Assembly (NCBI GenBank): GCA_033816765.1
Contig: CM066292.1
Span: forward strand, 2,108,001 to 2,172,000
Source: Nothopassalora personata
Lineage: Eukaryota; Ascomycota; Dothideomycetes; Mycosphaerellales; Mycosphaerellaceae
Direction of reading: 5' to 3'
Length of the DNA stretch: 64,000 nucleotides
In this document: piece by piece, positions 36,320-47,381 of the stretch
How positions within the stretch are numbered: the stretch's first letter is position 1
Layout of the letters: every line of letters begins with the position of its first letter
The notes under the pieces: model-generated
Told to the model about the DNA's origin: nothing
Database searches by the model: none
Seen by the model: the letters and a program-made list of their open reading frames with translations, nothing else
Made by a program: the position numbers and the translations under genes

Positions 36320-38118
36320 CTTACGATCTTACTACTAGCGAATCCTAGTTATTATAGCTTTAGCTAGTCTATCGTTACGCCCGGCTAGCTCGAGTATAGC
36401 GCTTACTAGTACTGTTACTAGGCTCACCCGCCTACCTTAGACCTTATTCGAGTCCCTTCGCCTACCGGATAACGTTAAGCATGTCCTTACTAACACGAAC
36501 ACGCCGAAGTCCGCCGCTAATGTTATGTTCCGAGAGCTTAGTCCTTAGAAGCGGGTTAAGGTGTTAAAGAACTTCTATAAGGGCTTCGAGAAGGTGTTCG
36601 AAGACTACTCCGTCTAGGTTAACCTATTTTTCGAGGAAGTTAAGGGCGGTATAGGTAAGAGCTACTAGGATGAATTCCTTAGTAATAAGAAGCTCGATGT
36701 CTTATTTCCTATCGTCGGTAAGATTCGCAAGACCGGTTTAGAGATTCGTAACCGAGAGAAGACTCTTCGAGCTACGCTTACCCGCTACTAGCTATAGTAG
36801 ATAGACAATAAGATTCTTAATCGACGCGTTATCTCCGAGCTTTATAGTACTAACAGCGGGCGCCGCTAGTTCATAGCCTTCATTAATAAGTACCTAGACT
36901 ATAGTAGGGCTATTAGTAGAATTTAGAGGGTATTAATCTAGCGTATAAGGATCGGCCGTAAGGGTATACATCGTAAGCGAATTCTAGAGCCTAGTAATCT
37001 TACCCGGTACGATAGGGAGGCTAAAGCACGTAGTATTAATCCGTAGTCGGCTAAGAGTAGGGAGATTATTAGAAGATACCGCCTAGCCGTCTATAAGGAT
37101 AGCCTTCTATACTTTATAGAGGGTACTATTACTAAGAAATCCGCGTCCCTAGAGGACAGTATAGATTAACCTAGACTATCTAGCTAGTAACAGCCTTAGC
37201 TACGTTAGCTACTACCGGGTAGTAAAGGTAAAGGACGTGTAAAGAGTACTACGCTAACTCCACTAGCCTCTACCTAGCCTATAGTCCTATCGAGAGGCGG
37301 TCGTAAGTTGAGTTGACTTAAGTAGCTCCGTATAGGCGAGAGTATAGGTAAGGGCATAACTACGCCTACTTAATCCTCGCCTAACCGAACGCTAGACGGC
37401 GCACCTATACGCGAAGGCAGTCCGCTAGGTACACCGGTTAGTACCCTACGATCTACTCTAGCCCTAACTAAGAATAGTAATCCGATACTTACTATGTTAC
37501 CTTCGGCTATAATTAGGGATGTATTAGTCTTTAAGGATTAGATCCTATAAGAAGACGAGGCCCTCCGGATTAAGCGCGCTAACTGCACCTATAATAAGCG
37601 GTACTATAGCATTAAGTTTAGAAACTCGATTAATATAGATAGCATTAACTAGCTACCTAAGTACCGGATGGCGGGCCTTAAGATGCTCGAATATGCTGTC
37701 TCGGACGTTCTTAAGAGGGATAGTAAGGTTAGCGCTATAATGTACGATTAGTATGTTCGAGATTTCTACTATAAGGCCCTCCACTTCGTTACGAATCCTG
37801 GTATTACCGCTAATACCCTATGTAAGCGCGCGCTTAAGGTCTAAGACTAGCTCTTTAAAGGTAAGAGTTTTTTAGCTATTAAGGTAAAGAATAGGTCGTG
37901 GTCTCGCCCTAATAAGCGTAGTTAGAAGACTATTAACCCGCTTAGCTACCTCCGTGTTCGAGGTAAAGTCGGTACTACGAGTAGCATCGTTACGTATACT
38001 AACTATAACTAGATCCTCGATAAATTTAGCATCGATAAAGCTAACTAAGCCGATCTTAATAGTACCGGTACCTACATTAATAGTAACATACTATACTAGT
38101 ATAATGACGCTAAACTAG
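36320..38118 (+). pseudogene. R1b ORF3, first part
   Basis: Same unrecognised long frame as in R1a, with mostly RIP-type differences. It is cut at 38118 by E3 (target duplication ACTAG) and continues from 44812 to a TAA at 46236-46238. Confidence 0.65.
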
Positions 38119-38313
38119 TGTAAGGGGCAGCCTAGTAGCTAACCCCTACATGTAGCCTTGTATATAACATGTGGTCGCGACCGGCTACTAAGCCGCACGT
38201 GACACGCATGAGTACACCTTACGACGCGCGATACGTCTTAAAAAAGGCAAGAATTAGTTCATCTACGACTAGTAGGTCGTAGGCGTGCTATACATTGCGA
38301 CATCCCTTTAACA
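38119..38313 (+). repeat. E3 5' LTR (195 bp)
   Basis: It includes AAGAATTAG (38249-38257), the exact complement of CTAATTCTT at 38317-38325, three bases after the LTR: a probable self-primer. Confidence 0.9.
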
Positions 38314-38316
38314 GTT

Positions 38317-38325
38317 CTAATTCTT
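38317..38325 (+). promoter_or_regulatory. Probable E3 self-primer binding site
   Basis: CTAATTCTT pairs with AAGAATTAG in the LTR (9 of 9). This fits the Tf1/sushi group, to which the chromodomain also points. Confidence 0.6.
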
Positions 38326-38350
38326 CTCTTCGTTATAATCTATACACGCT

Positions 38351-39470
38351 ATAGAGTCCGAACGCGACGATAGTAGCGCTACGCCTACGGCTCCCCTAAG
38401 CCCTAGGGCCTAGCAACAAGCGAGGCGTGCAGCCTTAGTCGTAAGGAGGGATGCCCTTCGGGTAGAGGTTAAGGAGAAGGAGATATAGAGGGAGATTAAA
38501 CAGTTAGAGATCTTACGGGACGTAAGCGTACCGCCGGCGGACCCTTAGGGCGAATCCGGCGGAGAACTATCCCCTACTCCCCCTCCCCCTCCTCTATCTA
38601 TAGTAACTAACGATAATATCGTAGCTCGAGGCGCGGTCGCATCGCATACGACACGTTTACGTCTTAAAGAACCTACGCCTTTTAGAGGGGACTCGATTAA
38701 GAAAGCACGGGTATTCCTAAGGGAGCTCTCTCTTATCTTTACCCTCTTAGGCGGCACGTATGCGACGAACGAGTTAAAGGTCCTATATAGGGTTATATAC
38801 CTAAGCGGAGAGGTAAGTAAGCGATAGCACGCTAACTATAGCGTCCTTAACCTTAAAGAGTATATATACTAGGACTTTAAGGAGTTCTATCGAGACGCAT
38901 ACGGTAATCCTATAAACCGCGTGCTTAACGTAATGTTAGAGTATAAGGCGGTAAAATAGAAGGATAACTAGACAGTACGTTAGTTTACGACTAAGCTAGA
39001 TGTTATAGAGGATTAGTTAGGGGACTATACGGAGGCGTAACGCGTGCGACATATGCTCGCTAAGCTTACGCCTAGCCTACGGTCCGCAATCGTTAAGTTT
39101 CATAACATCCTAATAACTAGAGAGGAACTAGTAATCCTAGCTTCGCGCATTAAAAGCACGGAGCGTAGTAGCGGAGGGCACGACCGCGGGTAGCATAGTT
39201 GCCGTAGGCGAGAGACTAAGGGCGACTAAGGGCGAAGCGATCGTAGCTCGAAGTAGTAGAAGCATAGTTAGGCGTCGCGCGACCCGGGTACGAGTTACTA
39301 GCGGGACGCCGGCGGATCGTCTATAACCTTCGATAGGACTAAAGCGGAGTACTATAGATGCTATAAGAAGGGTCACATTAAGACGGATTGCCCGAATAGG
39401 CACCTATAGAAGGACCGTAGCGCGTAAGCGGTTCGTAGGGTAGATGCTACGAAGGCTCTAACTAAGAAGG
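38351..39470 (+). pseudogene. E3 gag
   Basis: The frame starts at ATA 38351 (ATG before a TpG-to-TpA change). It has a Ser/Pro/Gln-rich head, a charged helix (VEVKEKEIQREIKQLEIL), a retrotransposon capsid region (FRGDSIKKARVFLREL, LEYKAVKQKDNQTVRQF) and a zinc knuckle at about 39350-39390. The knuckle reads YYRCYKKGHIKTDC, with Tyr for the first Cys. Few TAG stops are present. Pol continues in the -1 frame relative to gag. Confidence 0.8.
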
Positions 39471-39668
39471 GTAGCGACTAGGGAAAAGATAGAGGACTAG
39501 AAGTAGGTCGCTCCTAAGTCCGAGTTTTCCTAAAGTCGACCCCTTAAGGCGAGTAGATATATGTCTATCGTAGCGACTAGGGAAAAGGTAGAGGACTATA
39601 AGTGGGTCGCTCCTAAGTCCGAGTTTTCCTAAAGTCGACCCCTTAAGGCGAGTAGATGCGTGTCTAGC
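39471..39668 (+). repeat. 99-bp tandem duplication at the E3 gag-pol junction
   Basis: Units 39471-39569 and 39570-39668 are near-identical and exactly 33 codons long, so the duplication keeps the frame. It lies in the gag-pol overlap where the frame changes. Confidence 0.9.
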
Positions 39669-42600
39669 GCGTTACTTACGAGGCGCAGTCGAGACTCGTA
39701 AGGGCTTTCGCGAGGCTACGTTTCTCCTAGATAACTGTACGGATCTTAGCCTAGTGTCGTATAAGTATGTACTCCGACATTAAATATAACCTATTAATAG
39801 GGTAAGGCTACCGAAGTTAGAGTCGTATGCGCATAACCTAGGGTATTACTACGGCGCCTTTACGGTTCGGCTGCGACTCGCTAATAACGCGGGAGTAGAG
39901 CGCGTAAGTAACGCTATCTACTACGCGGTGCCTATAGGTAGGCCATTAGTGATTTTAGGTAGACCCTAGCGGCATCGTAATCGGATAGTAAAGGCCGATA
40001 AGGATAACTAGTAGTACTACGGTGTAGAGACGCCTACGGTTTAGTAGCGTGACGCACGCGAGTTCCTTAAGGATCTCGAGAGCTTAAAGCAGGTTTATGC
40101 GATAAGTGTTCGGGCTATTACTATAGCAGTACCTAAAGGAGAGGGCCCCTCGTAGCCTAAAGAATTTGTAGACTTCCGAGATATATACGCACCTAATAAG
40201 TAGGCGAAGCGCAAGATGCCCGACGGGGTTAAGTATACGATTAATCTCGTTAAAGGAAAGAAACCCCCTTTTAAGCCGCTATACCACTAGTCCTTAACTA
40301 AGTTAGAGGCCTTAAAGGAGTACCTTACGTAAGTAATAGAGAAGGGGTAGATTAGGCGGTCCGTAAGCGAGGCGGGTGCGCCTATCCTATTCGTACTAAA
40401 GAAGAATAGTACTCTTAGGCTCTATGTTAATTATAGAGGCCTAAATGAGATTATAGTAAAGAACTGATACCCCCTGCCCCTAATTAGCGAGACGCTAGAT
40501 AGGCTATTAGGTTCTAGGTTCTTTACTACAATCAATTTAAAGGACGCCTACTATCGTATCCCTATTAAGCGAGGCGATAAGTAGAAGACTATGTTTTGCA
40601 CGCGATACGGACACTACGAGTACCTAGTAATACCGTTCGGGTTAACTAACGCACCGGTAACCTTTTAAGGGTATATTAACAAGGCGCTAACCGGCTTAGT
40701 TAATAACATTTACGTAGTCTACCTAGATAATATCCTTATCTATAGCGAGACGCGTAAGGCACCCGTGCGAGCCGTACGCGCGGTACTAGAGAGGCTACGA
40801 AAGTTTACCCTGTTCGCAAACCCTAAGAAGTGTCACTTCTTCTAGGAGAGTATAGAGTTCCTTAGGTTTGTCGTAAGCGCCGTAGGCGTGTCGATAGATA
40901 GGAGTAGGGTAGCCGCTATCGAGGAATAGCCTACACCTACGACCTTTTACAAGGTCTAGTCCTTCCTTAGGTTTTGCAACTTCTACCGGCGTTTTATAGA
41001 AGGATACTTAAGGGTCTATAAGCCCCTAACGGACCTACTAAAGGGATCTAAGGACGGTAAGAAGCACGGCCCTCTTACGTGGACCTTAAGCGAAGAGTAG
41101 GCGTTTCGATAGCTTAAGGCCGGATTCTTAGGTGTACTAATACTTAGGTACTTCGATCCTACGCTACGCACGCGAGTCGAGACGGATGCCTTAGGTTTCG
41201 CGATCGTAGGTATTATATCCCAATTGTTTAGTACTAAGTAGCATCCTATCGCGTTCTATTTACGTAAGATAATACTAGCTAAGTGCAACTACGAGACGTA
41301 CGATTAGGAGCTACTTACAGTAGTTAAGGCTTTTAAGCATTAGAGGCTATACTTAGAGGGCGCTACGCATGCGGTACGAGTACTAGTCGACTACGCTAAC
41401 CTATAGAGCTTTATAATAGTAAAGCAGCTAAATAGGCGGTAAGCTCGATAGGCTACGTTCCTACAGTCTTTTAATTTTATAGTAGAGCATCGGCCGGGTA
41501 AGACTAACCTAGCCGACGCGCCTTTAAGACGTAGTAACTACGTAGCCATAACGTAATAAACTTCGAACTTGCTACCTACCTTATAAAGTAAGCTATCTTT
41601 CTAGAAGGAGTCTCTAGAAGGGACAAGCGAGCCGACGGTAAAGCGCGTACTTACTACCTACGAGGCGATATAGGGCGACATAGGCGCGGCGATAGTAGTA
41701 CGGAGAGGTAACCTTCCCTATTAAGATAAGCCGTCTTTACTAGTATTAGTATGCGCTATAGTAATATAGGGTTAAGCTTATAGCTCGACGGGTAAGTTAA
41801 TCCTACTCTTAATAAAGATCGCGTAGTAGTAAGACAACTAGTGTATCGTATACTTAGCGTAGGCGCTAAGCGCGAGGGACGCTAAGGGATGGCATATAAA
41901 GGATAACCTTATGTACTACGGAGACGCGATCGTAGTACCTAGGGATTACGCAATTAGGTCGCATCTAATTCGCATGCACTACGACGACGTCCTCGCGGGT
42001 TACTTTAGAAGGACTAAGACTAAAGAGCTATTACGACGTAATTATTAGTAGGACTCACTTAGCACGGACGTAAAACAATACGTCTAAGCCTATAGAACCT
42101 ACTAGGGTTCGAAGGCGAGGCGCCATCGACCCTACGGCGAGCTATAACCGCTTCCTAGACTAGAGCGACCGTAGTAGGAAATTACTATAGATTTCATTAC
42201 GGACCTACCTCTAAGTACGCGAGCCGGTTACGTGTATAATGCGATCCTAGTAATAGTCGATCGCTACTTAAAAATAAGCTTATACATCCCGACGACGAAG
42301 ACTTGCATAGCCGTAGAGCTTACGAGGCTCCTACGAGACGAAGTCGTGCGACACTATAGTATCCCGTTAGGTATAGTAAGCGACCGAGGTCCGGTCTTTA
42401 CTAGTTAGTTTTAGAGTGACTTCTACTTCGAGGCGCGTATAAAGCGTAAGCTATCTACGGCCTTTCACCCTTAGACTAACGGCTAAACTAAGAGGGTAAA
42501 CTAAACCCTCGAACAATACCTTCGTTATTACTACAGTAACAATTAAACTAAGTGGGCTAAGTAGCTTACAGTTACTAAATTCATAGCTAATAACAGCATC

Positions 42601-43238
42601 TACCTAACACTACGGATAAGTCCGTTTAAAATAGCGTACGGTTAGCGACCTAAGATTGCCCCTATACTAACTAGATCTCGAGATGAGACCTAGGGGGGGA
42701 AGTACTAGCAGCGGTAATAGCTACGAGTCGTATACGAAAACTACGCGCTACACTCGAGGAGCGATAGAAGGCTGTAGTAGAAAGCTAGGCTCGCTACTAT
42801 AATAAGACCTACTAAGCTAAGACCTACCGCGTAGGTAACTTAGTCCTATTATTAACGAAGAACCTTAAGTTAGTAGTGCTAAAGAAGAAGATAGGTCCGA
42901 AGTTCATCGGCCTATACCGTATTACGGACGCTGTCGGTTCGTAGGCGTACCGCCTAGCGCTACTAGCCGACTTAAGGCTCTATAACGTCTTCTATGTCTC
43001 TCTCCTCGAGCCGTATATCGGTAGCGATAAGGATAGACCCGTACCCCCTCTAGCTAATAAGGACGGAGAGTATAAGGTAGAGGTAGTACTAGATAGGCGT
43101 AAGCGTAAGGGTAAGCTACAGTATCTAGTCTAGTAGAAGGACTAGCTAGAGGAGTATAATAGCTAGGAACCGGCGGAGGGCCTCGCGAATGCGGATCGCA
43201 TAGTAGCCGACTATAAGGCGTTAAGGAGAAGTAAATAA
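39540..43238 (+). pseudogene. E3 pol: protease, RT, RNase H, integrase, chromodomain
   Basis: Protease near 39720 (LLDNCTDLSLVS). RT at about 40350-40900: [42 protein letters not shown], and YLDNILIYS as a damaged YxDD box. RNase H at about 41150-41540: ETDALGFAIVGII, KCNYETYD, EHRPGKTNLAD. Integrase at about 41880-42660: MHYDDVLAGYFRRTKT, ITIDFITDLP, IVSDRGPVFTS, STAFHP-TNG. Seven G at 42693-42699 mark a one-base frameshift. The chromodomain lies at about 43060-43160 (YKVEVVLDRRKRKGKLQYLV). Otherwise only RIP-type stops interrupt; this is the best-preserved pol in the window. Confidence 0.9.
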
Positions 43239-43372
43239 GACTAGTACTAGAGCATAAATAAAACTTTTCTTAACTATAAATAAAACAAAAGCTAAAGAGT
43301 AGCGCGCCTACTAGGGGCTACGTAGAGTAGTAGTAGGCGAGGAGCCCGCGAGCAGCGTATAAGGCGAGCGCC

Positions 43373-44310
43373 TTAGTTGTCGTTACGTAGTAACTTAGGT
43401 AAGAATGCCTAGTCGGCGGCGGTAGTGTCGATGTTCTACGCCTATAGGAACTGGGACTACGGTTAGTAGGGTACACGTAGGCGAGGAACATGCGACTTAC
43501 GGCGCGGCCGAGTTCAAACAGCCCATTAAGGGCGCGGTTCTACTCCTACTAGAGCGCGAGGGCTTTAGCGGCGGGGGCGGCGGCAGTAGTAGCGGCGGCG
43601 GCGGAGGTACGCATACGGGTCTCCCCGGCACGCTTGTACTTATAGGCATTAAACTGCCTAATAGCCTATAGGAAGGGTTAGCCGAAGCATAGGGGACGCA
43701 CTAGAGCCCTCCCCCGCGAGTAGCAGTCGACTCGCACGAGCGAAGTAGCGACTTACCTCCTTAATGTCGTTACCTAGCTAGGCACATAGGCGGATCTACT
43801 CTACTAGCTCCTACTACTAGAGGTCTATAGGCGCCTAGCCCATTATAGTCGTAAGGAAGTCGCGCTAGGACCGCGCGGCGCGTAGGCGGCTTACTAGCGA
43901 GGCGATGGCGTGGCTAGTATTAGGCACGTAGCTATGTTTACTACGCCTATAGCGGCTACACTTCTTTAGGAGCTCGCCGGTAGTGACACTATTACAGTTA
44001 TCGGCCTCGTCTAGCAAGTGGTTAGTATGCGAATCGTAGGCGACGCGCGTAGAGACTTACCCCTAACGAAGTACGGGAGGCACCGTATATACATGTTAAT
44101 TCTCTACGAGAGCTTAGTAGCTAGCGAGGGCGTTAGTGGCTACGAGGGTAATGCTAGTCGCTTGCGACTACTAGGCGTTCTAGGGGCGTCGCGTACTAGA
44201 GCCGCCTAGCGGCGCTCGTCTTCTACGGCGCTAGTAGTACTATCGCTACTAGTGCTACTAGAGGAGGCAGAGCGGCTAGAGAATAGCGGCGAGGAGGGCA
44301 CGGTAGACAT
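43373..44310 (-). pseudogene. E3 antisense spliced gene: Cys-rich accessory protein, 4 exons, 248 codons
   Basis: Opposite to gag-pol, ATG at 44310. Exons (minus): 44310-44061, 44010-43757, 43665-43501, 43450-43373, ending TAA. All three introns (50, 91 and 50 bp) start GTAAGT and end CTAG, CTATAG and CCCAG. Introns 1 and 3 contain TACTAAC and intron 2 has GCTAAC, each 8-14 bases before the end. The joined frame is exactly 747 bases; only TAG codons, presumed former CAG, interrupt it. The protein has a Ser-rich head, a Cys/Tyr cluster at 77, 80, 89, 101, 104 and 111 (Tyr at 80, 104, 111), then a Gln/Ala-rich helical tail. It is convergent with pol (135 bp apart) and starts 301 bp from the 3' LTR. 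It is comparable to the antisense ORFs of G2a and G2b. Function unknown. Confidence 0.75.
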
Positions 44311-44611
44311 GATGATGATAATAATGCTAGCGAGGCGCTTACGATAATGGTACGGTGCGGGTGCGTAGTAGTAGTGTAGCGAAGGTAATAAGCTAGGGAG
44401 CGTACTAAGAAAGGGCTAGGTTAGGCTAGAGTTTTATGCCCCTAACTAGCTACGTCGGCATAGTAACTAAGCCTCACTTACCTATACCTACATAACGACA
44501 CGCACGTAACCCGCATGTGGGCCGTATAGTAACTATAGTTCTAGAAGTACATAGGAGCCTCTACGTAGCAACTAGCGAGCTGAGGACAGCTCGCACGGGA
44601 GGGGAGGCAAT

Positions 44612-44806
44612 TGTAAGGGGCAGCCTAGTAGCTAACCCCTACATGTAGCCTTGTATGTAACATGCGGTTGCGACCGGCTACTAAGCCGCACGTAACACGC
44701 ATGAGTACACCTTACGACGCGCGATGCGTCTTGAAAAAGGTAAGAATTAGTTCATCTACGACTAGTAGGTCGTGGGCGTGCTATACATTACGACATCCCT
44801 TTAATA
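44612..44806 (+). repeat. E3 3' LTR (195 bp)
   Basis: Partner of 38119-38313, preceded by the purine tract GGGAGGGGAGG. Differences between the LTRs are transitions of RIP type. Confidence 0.95.
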
Positions 44807-44811
44807 ACTAG

Positions 44812-46238
44812 CGCCGCGGGTTAAAATAGTTAGAGAGATAATAAGTCGAGAATTCGACGTGTACCGATAGTACCTACGAGAATTAAACAAGGTTAGTAAC
44901 GGCGGCGTCTACTAGAACATGTAGTATTCTCTAAGCTAATAGATTATGCGATAAGACCCCGGGCTATAGCTCTTATAAGTAGCGCTACACCCTTAACACT
45001 ATACTCGGTTCATCTCCTTCCCTAGGCCTACGATTTTTAGCTTTAATAGGGCTTATTAGGGAGGTGACGCGAACACTATAGTATAGTATGCTAGGGTCGA
45101 CTTAAACCTCGAAATTGAAAACTACTAGACTAGTAACCGGCTTAACATACTATACTCTCTTAACTTAGAGGGCACTAGTAGGACGGAGTTTTTACACGGT
45201 TTTTATAAGTAAGGGAATGCTAGAGAGTTCATCTAGTAGTGCCGGATTAACGACTATATAGAAGACGGCCGATTCAAGCGTTTCTTTTCGGTTAGGGTGT
45301 AGAATTACCTAAGTAAGAATAGCATTAGCTGGTTTAGAGAGGACCTAAGCGCTAGGTAAATGCGGGTAACTACTATAGGCGTTCTAATAAGGTAGGCCGT
45401 ATATAAGAGGACACTACGTTAGATTAACCCTTACTTTATCGAGATCCGTAACGATAACTATCTTAAACTCTAGAGAAGCTAGAGCATGCACTAGGTAATG
45501 GACCTCTATCGTAACTTCAAGACGCTAAGTAAGAGTGCTATAGGGTTTAAGTATCGACGCCTAGTACCCGGCTATCCTTTTCCTACGGCCGTACACCTTA
45601 GTAGTATTAGCCCTCTATCCGATGCCCTAGCGGGTTTAAAGTCTTAGAACGACAATAAAGTCATCCTTAATGCTAGAAGGTAGCTTAATGGTACGGTCCG
45701 CCTAGACTCGGAGCTCTTCTATAAGAAGATGCATAATTGGCGCGTCCGAGCTATAAAATTGATAGATAAGTAGCTTAGCTTAGTCACTACTCTCGAGTAG
45801 ATGTGCTTTATAAGCGAAGGGCGTAATAAGAGCTTCTTCCGCAACTACTATAGGAACTTCACTAGCTAGCTACTTAGGGACGCGTCTAGTAAGACTAGTG
45901 TTAGCTACGACAACGAGTAGGTCTAGATAAAGGAGTTATGTAAGAATGAGTGGAACTAAGTAGTTAGTGCGGGTTTATAGGCTCCTAGTTTCTAGTTGAT
46001 TTCCGGCTACAGCTATAGCCTATAGGATTCTAGTTCTAATTCTAGTTCTAATTCTAGTTCTAATTCTAGTTCTAATTCTAGTTCTAATCCTAGTTCTAAT
46101 TCTAGTTCTAATGCTTCGGGTACAGGTGCTTCTAGTCCTTAGATCTTACTTGTTTCTTATAGTTACTTATCTTCCCTTAACTCACTTTCTAGCTACGCGG
46201 TAGACTCGTCTTTAGATTTATTAGGTTACTAGTCCTAA
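44812..46238 (+). pseudogene. R1b ORF3, second part
   Basis: Continues from 38118 after E3. It ends at TAA 46236-46238 and includes an expanded Ser/Asn hexanucleotide tract (46028-46112). 46239-46601 is non-coding R1 3' sequence. Confidence 0.65.
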
Positions 46239-46601
46239 CGCTCACTTATCGTATAAATGGCGTTTACGTTATTCGACTATCTAGCCCGCTCGATTAATAC
46301 TAACATAGCTATCTATTCCCTCGCTAGTTTCGTAACTTACGTTAGTATAGTGTAACGGGTACGAGTCGCGGATTATCGACGTTACTATTACGGTCTCTAT
46401 TAAAGAAATCCTTTCGACCTTTATAAACTGTCGCTAGTAGGCCCTAGGATTGCCTAACATCTTATATGTTAAGCTAAATGGTAGGGTGAGCTACTATACT
46501 ACTATAAGACTACCTTAGCTTATAGCGACTAACTAAGCTACCTATAGTGCCCGGGCTTACTGCTTTGGAACCTAAGGACAGGTTCGTAATAGGGGAGGAT
46601 A

Positions 46602-46972
46602 TATTAACGACTAATGGGTTGTATTAACCTTAGGTTTAGAGGGGGTCCCTTAGGTCTAACTTGCCCTAATTTCATTTAGGTTTAATTGGACATTTAGGTA
46701 AGCTAGTAGGACCTAGTATAGCTATTAAGATATATACTACGTAGCTAAGTATTGTAAGCGTAGCATTAAGGCAACAATTCAATTTATACCTCTCGAGTAG
46801 AGGGTATAGGGGTTTAGGGTCCGCCAATCCTCTTGTTTATCTAGCTACTGCGCTACTCGTCACGTAACCTAATTTCCCGGTCCCGGGACCGTTAAATACT
46901 CCTGCTTACGTAAGCACCGCTCTATACCACCACAACTCGGACAGGCCTACATAGGGTGGTTAGTAGACATTA
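46602..46972 (+). repeat. R1b 3' LTR
   Basis: 371 bp, TATTAACGAC...GACATTA, with the palindrome core at about 46880-46893. Confidence 0.9.
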
Positions 46973-47381
46973 ATATAGAAAGGCTCGCGCTAGGTTTAAG
47001 CGGAGGCCTCGAGACACGAAGTACGACGTTCTATATACGAATAGGGAAAAGGATTAACTCCCTAGGAATAAGCGACCGAAGGGAGTTATATAATATAGAA
47101 AAGGCTTAAGCATTACTAATGATAATAGTGTTTCGAACTAAGATTATCGTTAACGGGCATAAGATAGATGCTATAATAGATTCCGGAGTAAGCGGGAATT
47201 TTACCTCCGAATTATTCGTTATAAGACATAGGATCGCTACCTATAAGAAGAAAGAGGGTTATAAATTAATCGCGGTAGACGGATTATCCTTACCTAGTAT
47301 AGAGCGCGAGACGATACCGCTACTACTTGCTATCTAACGGTACTACGAGGAGATTATCTTAGATGTTACTAACATAGCTAG
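46973..47381 (+). repeat. 409-bp direct duplication flanking R1b, right copy
   Basis: Partner of 27687-28095. It contains the G2a protease, here as a clean 72-codon frame (47119-47337) with AIIDSGVSGNF. Confidence 0.95.

Larger units (their letters stand above)
38119..44806 (+). mobile_element. E3: near-complete chromodomain Ty3 element inserted in R1b ORF3
   Basis: 6,688 bp with 195-bp LTRs (TGTAAGGGG...CCCTTTAACA/ATA), flanked by the 5-bp duplication ACTAG (38114-38118 and 44807-44811). R1a near 8270 is the empty site. Gag, protease, RT, RNase H, integrase and chromodomain run on the plus strand; a spliced accessory gene runs on the minus strand before the 3' LTR. RIP is lighter than in its host. 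Confidence 0.95.
28096..46972 (+). mobile_element. R1 copy b: complete 11.8-kb LTR element with two nested insertions
   Basis: 5' LTR 28096-28465 and 3' LTR 46602-46972 enclose leader, gag-protease, pol and ORF3 in the same order as copy a. A solo R1 LTR (34438-34808) and the E3 element (38119-44806) interrupt it; without them and their duplications it is about 11.8 kb. It lies inside G2a, but its flanks are a 409-bp duplication rather than a short target duplication. Confidence 0.95.

Noticed and set aside
38545..39403. Minus-strand frames opposite E3 gag
   Set aside because: Shadows of the gag coding strand; gag capsid and zinc-knuckle motifs are on the plus strand.
44018..44209. Plus-strand frame of 63 codons in E3
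   Set aside because: It lies opposite exon 1, intron 1 and part of exon 2 of the antisense gene; the minus strand has the splice-supported frame.
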